From contig JARKIP010000017.1 of NCBI GenBank assembly GCA_029990175.1, forward strand, positions 33,901,001 through 33,965,000: 64,000 bases of DNA, in the 5' to 3' direction. The position numbers were made by a program, and so were the translations under genes. Within the stretch, counting starts at the first letter, position 1. Each line of letters starts with the position of its first letter. The stretch is from Petunia secreta. Taxonomy: Eukaryota > Streptophyta > Magnoliopsida > Solanales > Solanaceae. The notes under the pieces are model-generated. The model did not search any database, was not told the DNA's origin, and worked only from the letters and a program-made list of their open reading frames with translations. Positions 34,047 through 45,525 of the stretch are shown here, one piece after another.

Positions 34047-36539
34047 CCTCCAACCCAAGCCCAAACCCACATTACATAAACTCTTTTCTCCCTCTTTTCA
34101 CTCCCTCACAGCCCTTTAGCTTCCAAGCTGGCGGAGCCATGGTGAAATTCTGCCTGGCTGCCAGAAATCGCCTTCCACCGCTGAGCCGCCTCCGGTGGGC
34201 AGAAAATTTAACAAAATATACCAATTGACTCTTCTTGACCTCCTCTTTCCGTTTCCGTTATTGGTTTCTTCAAAAAGTGAATCGATTCACGTAGATCGGG
34301 CTTCGAAACTTGGTCAAAACTTCAACTCCGGTGAGTTTCCTTACCTCGTTTATTATAGTTCTAAGTCTCATCTTCTCACCCCATTCCCAAAAAACCCCCG
34401 TTTCCCCTTGCACCGTATTTTTTTTCTTTTCGTTTCTGTTTTTTTCTTCTTCTTCTTCTTCTTCTTATTTTCCTTTCGTTTCTATTTCTGTTATGGTGTG
34501 AGGTTGTTGGTGTTTTTGAGGTCTGTGATGGTGATGTTTGTTGATTAGGCAGTGACGATGCCAAAGAAAGTGAGGCGAGGCAGCGGATGAGTTTGAATTA
34601 GTGGCGTTGTGGAGCTGTTTTGGTGTAGTATATTTATAGTAGGTTTGTTTGAAAAATGAGGAAATGGTGGTGATTTTTGTTTGTTGCTGTGACATTGAGA
34701 AAGCAGCGGCAGTCATGAAGCGAGGCAGCCATGGACGAGGCAGTGACGCAGCGAGCGTGTTCAGGGCTGTGATTGTTCAGTTGATTGACTAGGTAGCTAC
34801 AAGGCAGCAGCTCGGGGCTGTAATTCGGTACGGGTAGCAGCAGTGAGGCAACGGAGTTGGCGTCGTGAAGATGCAGCGGCACGTTGGTGTTCTCTTCATG
34901 GGTTAGATAGAAATACCACTCTTTTTCTTTGGTATGTTGTTATCGTTTGTTTCTTGATTGTTGAAGTTTACTTTTGTGAGCTCCCTGTTTGAATAAATGT
35001 GAGATTGAGTTAGCATTATTGTGTATGTTCACCATATGTGTGATTAAAATCACGTATTTGAAAACAGGCTTAAGAATTTCATGTCAAGTTTGCCTTGTTT
35101 CGAGTAAAGCAATTGTTTAGTTTTGGCTAATCTCAAGAAGTGTATGCAGTTTGTTTATTAAAGTCCTATTGAGTTTGAGTTGACATGGAATGTGTGTTTA
35201 CATATACGTATGTTTATGCGAGTGCGAAGCAACTATAGTATGTTCGTATTCAAGTTTCCGCTGGCCTGAATTAGCATTGCGCACGAAAGTGTCTTTATTT
35301 CAAAGCATCGTGTTACATACTCATGTTTAGGAAAAGTGAAAGCTTAGATGTTTTCTAATTTTTCTGTTTTCAATACAAGTGTGTGAGGTTTTGCTTAATT
35401 CATTGCTCAAGTTAGAGCCATTATTCAAGTATGCATTTGTTATTTTGAGTTGGTCATTGCTTCTGATTCGATTGTTAAAGGGATGTTGAAATGAACATGA
35501 AAGAAATGACAGTGTGCTGCCTGCTCTTTGGTTTTTGCATATCCAGTGTGTGTGTTTGTAAATTTTTGGAGTTTGTTTTGGCTTTTAGTCTCTTTCCAAT
35601 CGTATGTATACACATAGTTTCATTGTTTCATAGTTTCTCTATTGTCTGTTCCAAATAGATTAGTTTAAACAATAATTTTAGTGTTTTGTGGTGATGATTT
35701 GCTTTCTCAGTTATTAGAATTGTTAAAAATTGAGTTCTGGGACTTTGTTAGGCAGAATTAGGATCTGGTTTCTTTTAGTTTCAGTTACAAGTTAGTTTGG
35801 GGCTGATTTAGTTGGCTTAGTTGGTCCTAGTTTCTTCTAGTTAGTATAATGAGTATTGGGTGTCCTTTTAAAGGACACCACTTGTATATTTTCAGCTTTT
35901 GGGACTGTTTGAGAGGGCTGAAAACAGTGGCTATAGCTGTTGTACCTTTGTTGAAAAATAGGACTAAGTACACTCAAGTGTAGGGGTGTGGGCTTGTACT
36001 TTTGTACAAGTCCATACCCCACCTTTAGGCCTCAATTTTCAGCTATAAAGAGGGTCATTTATTACCTTCTTTGGAGATACAACAACCAGCTGAAATTGCA
36101 ATGAATTGAGAGCAAAACACTTGAAAAAAAATAGTAAGTTTGAGAGTTTGAATTTAGAACCAAAAGCCATTACATCAATGGCCTTTTTGGGGTATAAATC
36201 TTGAAGCTTAAAGGTTAAATAGGAGCGTTAGGAGGCTGTTTAAAGAGCTGTTGATTGCTTGATTTGTGGAGTAAAGGTTGTTTAAAGGGCTGTAGATATT
36301 TGCTTTGTGTCGGATCTTTATTACGCAAGGTAAACACAATTTAACCTTGCATTAAATTTGCACTTGGCTATGTGAATGATATCAACTTCAGCAAGTTTTG
36401 AAAGCCTCGTCATATTATCTTTGCTTTTGTATAAATATATAATGTCATAACTGATCTTTGTTAAATATGGTTGAAAAAATGGAAGATGTTCGTTGTTCTG
36501 GCACGTCTATTTTTTGAGCCGTGTATATACTTTTAGTTT
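34047..36539. other. No gene recognised; possible LTR or leader sequence
   Basis: 34100-34340 is more GC-rich and looks like a transcribed 5' leader. 34440-34470 holds a CTT repeat. Near 36042 there is a TATA-like CTATAAAGAGGG followed by leader-like sequence, as in an LTR promoter. I could not identify a protein or match the ends, so this may be an unclassified retroelement. Confidence 0.4.
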
Positions 36540-36867
36540 GTGCATAAAAGCAGTATGGACAGAATTTTTTACATAAAAGTACAAGTTTTAGAGCTTAATT
36601 ACCAAACATAGCAACATTTTAGTAAAATTACTCTATATAGAGGAAAACACAAGTACTTAAAAACATAGCAAAAACATAACAATATTTTCTCATAACATAC
36701 CAAACCCTTACATTCTTCCTTCTATTTCTCCCACTATCATTTTTGCTCCTCCCATTTCCCCATATTTCACTTTTCCTCCCACCATTTCCTCCAATTTCAC
36801 TTTTACTCCTCTCATTTTTCTCAATTTCACTTTTCCTCATCCATCCTCAATGTATCTCGTTGAATCT

Positions 36868-37312
36868 CACTATTTCTGCAACGTATCAACTATTTAAGTA
36901 CCGTATCTAACTGTTTCTGCACCGTTTCAACTGTTTCTGCAGCACCGTATCTAACTGTTTCTGCACCGTTTCAACTGTTTCTGCAGCATCGTATCTAACT
37001 GTTTCTACAGCACCGTATCTAATATTTCTGCAGCAGCGTATCTAACTGTTTCTGCAGCACCGTATCTAATTGTTTCTGCACTATTTCAACTGTTTCTAAC
37101 TGTTTCTGCACTGTTTCAACTGTTTCTAACTGTTTCTGCACCGTTTCAACTGTTTCTGCCCCGTTTTAGCACTATATCTAACTGTTTCTACACCGTTTCA
37201 GCGTCATTTCGGCACTGTATCTAACTTTTTATGCACCGTTTCAACGTCGTTTCAGACTGTTTTAGTGTCATTTGAGACCGTTCAGACTGTTTCAGACCGT
37301 TTCATCGCAGTT
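36868..37312 (+). repeat. Minisatellite of CTGTTTC-based units
   Basis: About 445 bases made of interleaved units such as AACTGTTTCTGCACCGTTTC and GTATCTAACTGTTTCTGCA, with periods near 20-24 bases. Units vary and blend into each other, which suggests repeated slippage and unequal exchange. Confidence 0.85.
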
Positions 37313-37439
37313 CAGGGATGCTTTTATGTATAAGGTCCAAAAAAAGAAGAAAAAGCCACATGCTCTTAAAACTGAAAGCTCAAAAATAATAAACCAGCTA
37401 CACATGAAACAAGCTGAATATTTAAGCAAATTAATTGAA

Positions 37440-37900
37440 ACCATGACCCCTGATTGTATCATATGTTCTAAGCACCTTCGATCTCAATTCCTTCTAAACT
37501 CCTCTCCTATTTCCTCTTCACAACTGTCAACCCTCTCTCACACAACTCCAACGCATCGTTCATCAACCTCAACGCTTCATTCATTCCAGAAACATCATTT
37601 TTCGAAAGCACATCTTTTCCAAACACTAAATATTGATTTGCTAACGCCTTAAAATTCTTCGCCACTGCAAATAACATTTTTCGATCGACTCAACAATGCT
37701 ACAGCTAAATTCCTGTCAGGAACTTCCCAAGCTGTTTTAGCTCTTTCTATATTTAAATCTAACAAAATCCTTTTCTCTTCATTTTCCAAAACCTTACTGA
37801 CTTCAACTTTCGATAACTGATCCGTAGCTTTTTCAAAGCAATAAGAAACATAACCTCAGTTTCAAGTAGTGGACTCTCGACCCGGTCCTGATGGTTCCGG
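37440..37900 (-). pseudogene. Captured plant gene fragment, possibly ZIP4/SPO22-like
   Basis: On the minus strand three frames together give LLDLNIERAKTAWEVPDRNL, then LLSRSKNVI, ALANQYLVFGKDVLSKND and MNEALRLMNDALELCERGL. This pattern reminds me of the TPR protein ZIP4/SPO22, which acts in meiotic crossover formation. The identification rests on memory of the family and is uncertain. Frameshifts and stops show that it cannot be expressed as a full protein. Confidence 0.35.
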
Positions 37901-38330
37901 GTAGTGACGGGTCAATCCTCAACGCCGTCGATAACAAAACGGCGATCTGGGAATTGTGAACGAACGCGACTGAGAGAATTTGTTCCGGTGAGATCGGGCA
38001 GAGCCATCGTTGTAAGGGTTGGGTTTTCCTTCGGGGCTAAATGTTTTCGTCGAAGGAATTGGAGAGAGATGGGGTTTGTGTGCGCTGCTTTTTTTTTTTA
38101 ATGTGAATTGATTGTGGGGTTGATGGCTTTGAGGGGGTGGGTGGGCTGTACTTGAGAATTGAGATGTTAGATTTAGGAAAATGAAAATGAAATGCATTGT
38201 ATTTTGTGAAATGTGCTAGGAAAAATGTTGCTATGCTTTGTAATTTAAAAAATATTGCTATTTTTTTATAATTAAGGGTGAAAATTTGTATATATTTGTG
38301 TTAAAAACCCAACTTTAAAAGTGCAGACTT

Positions 38331-39540
38331 GCAAACTCAGGCCCGTTATGGAAATAAGTTGTAAAATCTGGATGGCATTTAAGAAACGGCCACATAGTGA
38401 GTTTTTTTTTTTTCTTCTGCAAACAGAAACAGATCAGAAAATGAAGTATGTAAATCTTTGTAAAACTATTGTTAAAATAGGCGAGTTATAGTTTGAATTT
38501 AGTCCAAATACTTCAAAAACTACAAATCATGACAAAAGTGCAAGTCGACTGAATTAGAAAGCTAATCTCGTGAATATAGTAGTACTGTAAACAACAAAAC
38601 TGCTCCTATTCTCTGTTGACAGCCCTCACCTTTTGATTATACAACCACCATATATTTTTTTTTGAAATGATTAATGTTAATAAAAATTGTTAAAGTTAGT
38701 TTATTTATTCCTTATCAATGTAAATATTCATTTTATATGAGAAATAAATCAAACAAGTTCGATTGAATCAGTTCATTTTTCGCAAATAATTTAGCCCACT
38801 TCAAATGTAAGGGTTACTTGTGTTGGTTTGACAAATAACCACCTATTTATAAAATGGCCCTTAATTTGGCAAACAATCGTACTTTGGCGAGAGATGTATA
38901 ATTGGTTAATTCTGTCAAGTTTTGTTACATTTAATCTAATTCATATAATTAATTTTACTCTAAAGTTAGATTTGAAATGGCGTGATCTATATAGTCCACT
39001 ATTTTAGCTACTATCCATTAAACATTTTAACTGAAAGTTACTTAACAAAATATAATACGATTAGGCAAATATATAAGTATGATTTGTGATCTTCTTATTA
39101 GGTAAAAAAAAAACAAATTCTGACGAGCCAAATTAAATTGAGAGAAGTCAATGATGAATCATGTGATAAAATATGGTTTCAAATCCAATTAGGCAATATT
39201 ATAAGTATGATTTGTGATCTACTTATTAGGATAAAAGAAAAACTAAATTGAGTTAAACTAATTCCAAATTAATTATATTTTGAAGATAATTCTTTTAAAG
39301 ATAGACAAGCCCTTTGTAAGGTTGGAAATGTGTAATAAATTTTATTTATCTATTTATTTATTTACTTCGAATCAAAGCGTAAATTCATCCGGTCCTCTGT
39401 GAGGTTGGATAAGAATAACGCCTTTTAAATTTTTCCAAATTAAAGTGTAAATTCATCCGATCCTCTGTGAGGTTGGATAAGAATAACACTTTTAAATTTT
39501 TTCTCAATCAAAGTTTAAATTCAAATCAACGGAAATATAA
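38331..39540. other. AT-rich intergenic DNA with short direct repeats
   Basis: Two copies of a roughly 50-base unit (TATAAGTATGATTTGTGATC and following bases) lie near 39070 and 39200. A CCTCTGTGAGGTTGGATAAG unit is repeated near 39393 and 39460. No gene is seen. Confidence 0.5.
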
Positions 39541-39841
39541 CAACCATTATTTAATAAATTAAAAATGCGACAATAAAGCTACTGTGCTTGGCACAGGACT
39601 CGAGGGTGCCTAATACCTTCCCGAGAGTCAACTGAGAACCTTACCCGAATCTCTAACGCAGACCATTAGATGAGTCAGAGGTGTTCCAAGGTACGTTTTG
39701 GTGACTTAGCACACCTTAAACTATGTCAAGTGGCGACTCTGAGTTCTCTAAATAAATTCGTACCTTTTTTAACACCAGTCACGAGCCTTTAAATAATAAA
39801 CTGCACGTGGATTAGTTAAATATTTTTAGGGCGTAATAGCT

Positions 39842-39859
39842 TGGCGACTCCGCTGGGGA
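39842..39859 (+). promoter_or_regulatory. Primer-binding site of the Ogre-like fragment
   Basis: TGGCGACTCCGCTGGGGA immediately follows the LTR-like block and is the kind of TGG-starting site where a tRNA 3' end anneals. A similar TGGCGACTCTG occurs at about 39731. Confidence 0.6.
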
Positions 39860-41628
39860 AATTAGTGAAAACTAGAATCTCCGGCTTTTTGAGAAAATTG
39901 TCGCATGTCTTAATTTATTAAATATTTGGTTGTTATATTATTGCCGTTATTACATGAAAAGTTGAATGTTACTGCTTTGATATTGTTGAACTGTATATAA
40001 AACTGTCTTCCTCCGCAACCCTTTGAGTCTTTGAAACACACGCAGACGTGCACTTACCAGATTGCTTGTGGCATCTGGGACTTTCTTACTAAATTGCCCA
40101 TGATTTAGGGGGAAGGTGTAATGGGGTTTTAGTCCGAACACACTGCCTCCGGATGGCCCTGATGCGCTTTCCGTCCGGTTTGTCCACCGGGTTTTCAGCC
40201 AGTTTAGACACTGAGTCAGTTGTGTCATCTAGAGTTAAACCTTTAGGCCCAATTATCTGCATCATATTTGACTTAATGAGGTACGATACACTGGTATTTC
40301 ACTTGTCTAGGCTGACTATCCTTTTGTCCAAGCGGGACCCACTTCTCGGAAAAAGACATGTCAAGGGCATTTTAATGTGTTGCATGCGCCTAGAAAAAGT
40401 TGTTATGCTGACCGATCACCGGGGGTGGGTGTTAAATTTTGAAAAAAAAAACAGACAGAAAAATGAAAAATGGGTTTAGTCTCGTGTCTTAAAATATCTT
40501 TAGTTGTTATTTTACGCCGTTATAATGAAGAATTTTTTTCAAGAACTTTTAGAGTCTAATTTTGTGTCCGGGTTTGGTCTCAAGTATTAGAAAATAATTT
40601 TTCATAGTTTTGCACCGTTATAGTTTTGTGCCGGTATAATGGCAAAATTTTGGAACCCTTTTGTCTTTGAGTCTGTGTCCAAGTCAAGTCCATATTTTTT
40701 AGAAAGTAATTTATCGGTGTTTTACGCCGTCATAATGGCCAATTTCGGTAAACCAATTTTGCATCTAATTCGTGTAATATTTTGTGTGTTTGAGTCGTCA
40801 TAATGGTCAAATTTTATAAATTCTCTAAGATTCTTTTTTCGAATTAGATCAAAGAGTTTGTTTCAAAAATTGTGTCCATCTTTGTGTTGTCATAGTGTCC
40901 GATTTTGGAATCATCTTTTGGATAAAAAAATAAATAGTTTGTTTCATAATCTGTTTTTAAGTTCCGTTAGAACCTCCCTCGAGTTGAGTCTTAAATTTGT
41001 AAAAACATAAAAAAAAAAAAAAAAAAAAAGTTATTTTAGGGTCCCACTTTACTTTGTATTGTATTTTTTCAAGGTCAAGCTAGGGTACAGACGATAAATT
41101 GCAATTAGCTAAGTTGTATTTTGCGTCGATCCTCGTGGAATAATCTGACTCCGCTAAAATGTCGAGTCTCATTATTTTTACCGTCCGGGTGTACCCACCC
41201 AATGTGTCAGTTTGTATATATCTTCGACTCGTGTATCACGTTAAGCTGTTTATTTTGAGTCTGTCTCGTGTCATTTGTCTAAATTATGTTTTTGTGTTAG
41301 AAAAAGAGGTTAAAAAAATCAAAAAATCATCCAAGTTTGTCCTTGTTCTAATTACTTGCCAGTTATAATTTTGTTCTGATTTTTCTCAAGGCACGTGAGC
41401 AATCTTTGGGGATCTAATCTAAACCAATTCGGGATGACGCATAGGCATTGTTTAAGCCGGTGAGCAAATTCATGTCCCATGCTATGATGTTGCACTAACG
41501 TGTTTTAATTTGATAGAGCTTGAGCAACTGCCGTGCTGGCCCCACATTCCTATTCCACCAGAATCAAGGGACCATTGCCTGTTCCGGAAGTGGTTGAAGC
41601 ACCTCTTCAGGAAAACACTCCAACAACG

Positions 41629-43064
41629 ATGGCCGAGGAGACTGAGAACACTGAGCTAGTTCGTTTGGCTGAGCAATAGGCTAAGAGGGCCGAAGACTTC
41701 ACAGCTATGAAAGAAATGATGATGCAGTTGGTTCGTAACTTGGTAGCAGTTCAGGCACCTCATGTTCGGCCAGGTGCTTCTGATTTCATGGCAAATACTC
41801 AGACACCCGGGCAAGGGCAATCCACAATGGTAGAAGACCCCCGTTACCCTCCGGGATTTTATCCACATCCGGAAACTGACAACGCATCCAGACTTTCTAC
41901 TATACAACCTGGGGTACAATTCCCACAGCATGGACAACATGGCCAACTCCAAGTTCCTGCCCCAGCATTCACCATTCCTGTAGGACACACTTTTCAAAGA
42001 TCGAACAGTGACCCACAGTTAAGGGCCCGTGATCAACAATTCGACCAAGCTCGGGGTAATGTTTTCCGCCCCCACTGAGTCATATGATCAGGGACACCAC
42101 CCAGAATCACATGCTGGTATCGAAAGGTTGGGAAAAACAGAAGAGACTGACTTTGCTCGGAAATTGAAAAGCTTGGAGCAAACTGTGAAAAACATACAAG
42201 GGCAAGGGGGTAAAACCAGTATTTCATACAAAGACATGTGCTTGTTCCCTCATGTGCCATTGCCTGAAGGTTTTGTTGTGCCCAAATTTGATCCGTACAC
42301 TGGACAAAGTAATCCAAGGATCCACGTGAAGATCTACCTTCACAAAATGAGGGGCATCGAGAAGGATGAATTGTTGATGGCATACTTTGCTGACAGTTTG
42401 GGAGGACCGGCAACAGAATGGTTTGTACAACAAGATGTTTCGAAGTGGGTCACCTTTGATGACATGGCCAGCGCTTTCCTAAACCATTATGGTTACAAAA
42501 TGGAGGCTGCTCCTGGTCGTTCTTCCTTGAAGATGATCACAAAGAAATCAAGTGTAGGTTTCAGAGAGTGCCTACAGGTGGCGCGAACAGGCGGCGCGTG
42601 TGAGCCCTTTAATCCCAGATGATAAGATGGTTGAAGAATTCGTCAAAGTGCTCGATGAAACATACTACCAAGCGATGGCCTCTGCCATTGGGAAGCAGAT
42701 CAGTGAAGCAGTGAGAATTGGGTAGATGATTGAAAGAGGGATCAAGGCAGGCAAGATTATCAGTCAAACAGCTTTGAGAGCCACTACCCAAGCGTTGCAA
42801 TCAGGGTCAGGTGCTTTTGGGAAGAAGAAAGAAAAGAAAGATGAAGTGGCAATGGTTGATCCTGGACCGAGAAGAAATGACGGAAGATACAATGACCGTC
42901 AAGGATACATTCAGACACCCCCGCCACAACCATTTTATCCACCTCATGGCCAACAATTTGCCATGCCGCAGTTCTCATTTCCTGTAAATTCAGCATCTTA
43001 TGCTCAAACCCTGTCGGGTCCACAATGGCGTGCACCCCTGCTCCAGTCCAGTATCACAGATTGA
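41629..43064 (+). pseudogene. gag of the Ogre-like fragment, broken
   Basis: The ATG at 41629 gives MAEETENTELVRLAEQ, then a TAG after CAA, then continuing frame with KRAEDFTAMKEMM. A frameshift near 42060 leads to the gag core: LPEGFVVPKFDPYTGQSNPR, KIYLHKMRGIEKDELLMAYF, and WVTFDDMASAFLNHYGY. A further shift near 42590 precedes the C-terminal part, MIERGIKAGKIISQTALRAT. The protein would form the virus-like particle core of the element. At least three lesions are visible. Confidence 0.78.
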
Positions 43065-43200
43065 TTAATCACAGAAAGAAAAAGGGAAAAGGAGTTATGC
43101 AGGAAACCAAATGGTTGTTCTAACATTTTCAACTATGACAGAGTCAAAGAAATGACAAGTACCCTTTCAAGTTTGGCTGGGAAAATCTGGAGAACGAATT

Positions 43201-44742
43201 TTTTTTCTGCTTGTACAGACTTCTAGCTTGTTTCCCTCTCACTTTAATAAATTTACTAGTTTGAGTTTGGCAAAAGATTTTGGGTCCACAAAAATTGGGT
43301 CCACCTTTCTGCGAGACAAAATAAAACCTAACATAAGTAATGTTCTCTTAGGCATGCAAAATAGAATTTTTCCAACAACTACAATATAAACTTTAAATAC
43401 CACAAAGTTAAGTGTAATTGTGTAATCTAATAAACAGTGTGTTACTCTCTCATTTTTAATTTATAAGGTTGACGTCTATATTCTTAAATATGTCATAACA
43501 TTTTGATTACTACAAAACTTATGAAATCTATGATTTAAATATGACATAAGTTTGTATGGTTATAAAAACTTCTTACTAATTAAATAAAATGAAAAGTTTA
43601 AAATTAAATTATTTTCAATTATAAAAATATGACATTTCTTTTGAATAACTAGTAACAAAAAAAATAGTGTCACATAAATAGGAACGAGCATGTAAAAATA
43701 TTTTCATAATGTAAAAAAATTCACACTATAAGAGGATGCCACTTTTATGTAATAAGTTCATCTAAATCCAGAACGTGGAGCGTATTTGTGTCTATATCAA
43801 TGTATACTATAAGTTAAACTAGTATAGCATCCGCGCGATACGCGGTCAACATGAAAATCGGTTCATCATAATTTTAAATATAAAATTAGCAATTATATAA
43901 TGTAATCATAATTGAACCGTAAAACTCAATTATTTACCTACCTAATGAGTGAAAAATAGTTCAGTTTCTCATATCTATATTCTATTTTTTAAAGTTGTAA
44001 AATATATCTACTATCACTATATCATTTGCTCTGATTTTTCTACTAATTATATTTTCTTCGTTAGTTTTTTCTTCTGATTTTTTAAGAATGTACTTGCTCT
44101 TTTCTTTCCAATCTTTTTCTCTTCCTCTACTACTAAATTATGTTTCAAGTTTATAAGTATACAAAATGATGATTTTATGTGATAGCAAATAATAATGTAT
44201 ATCTTGCTTGTGTAACAATATGAACAAAGAAAAAAAATAATCTTACCACCATAAACCCCAACTGAAGAAGAACAACACAATATCCTTGTCCCGAGGCACT
44301 TAGTGAATGATTAAGTAATATTAAGACCCCTTTATATTTTTTTCTCCTCCTTATTCTATACGTACATAAATTCTTTACCAAACATTATAATGCCTTTAGA
44401 AATAGACACACCATGCAAAATTTTGCGCATAATGTAATCAAACATTTATATAAAATTATTAAAACGAATGAACACTTAGGACAAAATATAGAATAGGATA
44501 TTAGGACAACAATTGTAATGACATTTGATTCAACTTAAGCCCTTTAACTTTTTAGTATCTTGAATTGACCTCCTTTGTTGGTTATAGTATTACACACTGA
44601 TATATTTGTAACAACTTTTAACCTATAGCTATTATTAATGTAAAATTTGTGATTTGACTAATTAGTTTAATATTAAACTCTTCTATTACTTGCCTTAGCA
44701 AAGTATAAGATTAAAAACCTTCTCACTAAGAATTGAAAGTGG
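43201..44742. other. AT-rich intergenic DNA left of element B
   Basis: No gene. It contains a CCGCGCGATACGCGG hairpin beside CTAG at 43819-43845, which resembles a Helitron 3' end on the minus strand. Short repeat units at 44391-44448 and 44471-44510 recur elsewhere in the window. Confidence 0.5.
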
Positions 44743-44747
44743 AGTAT

Positions 44748-45406
44748 TGTATCGGGTTAAATCCATCGTCACCAAAGTTGGTGACTCGGCATCCACGTAG
44801 GACGGCGCACAGACGACACGTGGCTGTGAATGGACATAAAGGAAATGGATAAGATCGAAGATAAACAGTTACAACGGATAGATGAACAGTCGCCACGGCC
44901 AGAAAAGTCGCGGCTCATCAATCAAGGCAGTTCGAAATGGGAATCTTATCCACAAACAACGCAACTGCTCGACTAAGGAGTTACAACTGCTTGCGAACGG
45001 ACACATAGCTAGCTATATATTGTAATCTAAGTCACAAGCATTAAATCTAATGCTTCTCTGAATCTACACCTGTATTCAAACTATTTACTAGCATTCAAAT
45101 TCTTTATCTCCTGCGAATATTTACTACTACTGATAATTGAAAGATCTCTTTTATTGTTCCATTGACTGAATATCATAAAGAGTACGAGGAAGGGAATTTA
45201 ATCAAGTCTAAACGGCCTGAGCACGGTTCCTTTTTCGTTCGACTATTCATTTATTGTACTGCATTGATTGCATCTTTATTCTTTCGCATTTATTACTGTC
45301 ATTTATATTTCTCCATTAAGAGCGTTTAATCTCGATTATTGACCGTGACCCCGCTTTATAAATTTAATTGTAAATTAACCTACTAAAACGAAATTACGGT
45401 TAAACA
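44748..45406 (+). repeat. 5' LTR of element B
   Basis: Starts TGTATCGGG and ends GGTTAAACA. Contains a G-box-like ACACGTGG near 44816 and TATATAT near 45014 that could serve in transcription. The three differences from the 3' LTR are A/G near 44811, G/C near 45012 and C/A near 45248. Confidence 0.95.
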
Positions 45407-45409
45407 ATT

Positions 45410-45426
45410 TGGCGACCACAGTGGGA
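45410..45426 (+). promoter_or_regulatory. Primer-binding site of element B, tRNA-Arg
   Basis: TGGCGACCACAGTGGGA starts three bases after the LTR. It is the reverse complement of the 3' end of a plant tRNA-Arg including CCA, as I remember that tRNA. tRNA-Arg priming is a feature of Tat/Ogre relatives. Confidence 0.8.
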
Positions 45427-45525
45427 GCCGGTCAATAACTTCCGTAGGTTAATCGCTCGTCGTATTTTACTCTTTATTCATTTTTCCTTCGCTCGCTGGT
45501 TCTCCCCGTTTTCTTTTTTGTTGAA

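Larger units (their letters stand above)
36540..38330. mobile_element. Possible Pack-MULE carrying a gene fragment
   Basis: Near 36600 the left side reads ACCAAACATAGCAACATTTT, and near 38215-38245 the right side has the inverse (AAAATGTTGCTATGCTTTG), with weaker similarity extending outward. Between them are a minisatellite and a spliced-looking plant gene fragment on the minus strand. Mutator-like elements often capture gene pieces in this way. The outer ends and the target duplication are not resolved. Confidence 0.45.
39541..43200 (+). mobile_element. Ogre-like (Tat lineage) Ty3/gypsy fragment: LTR end, leader and gag
   Basis: The left part (about 39580-39838) has the R-U5 style sequence common in Ogre-like LTRs, followed by a primer-binding site, a long leader of about 1.8 kb and then gag. 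Nothing of protease or pol follows, and no second LTR is in the window, so the element is truncated on its right side. Confidence 0.65.

Noticed and set aside
34195..34548. A 117-codon plus-strand frame as a host gene
   Set aside because: Phe-rich low-complexity reading of a CTT repeat, without recognisable domain or clear start context.
36868..37312. CRISPR-like or protein-coding repeat
   Set aside because: Units have no constant spacer structure and no long open frame; a minisatellite explains them.
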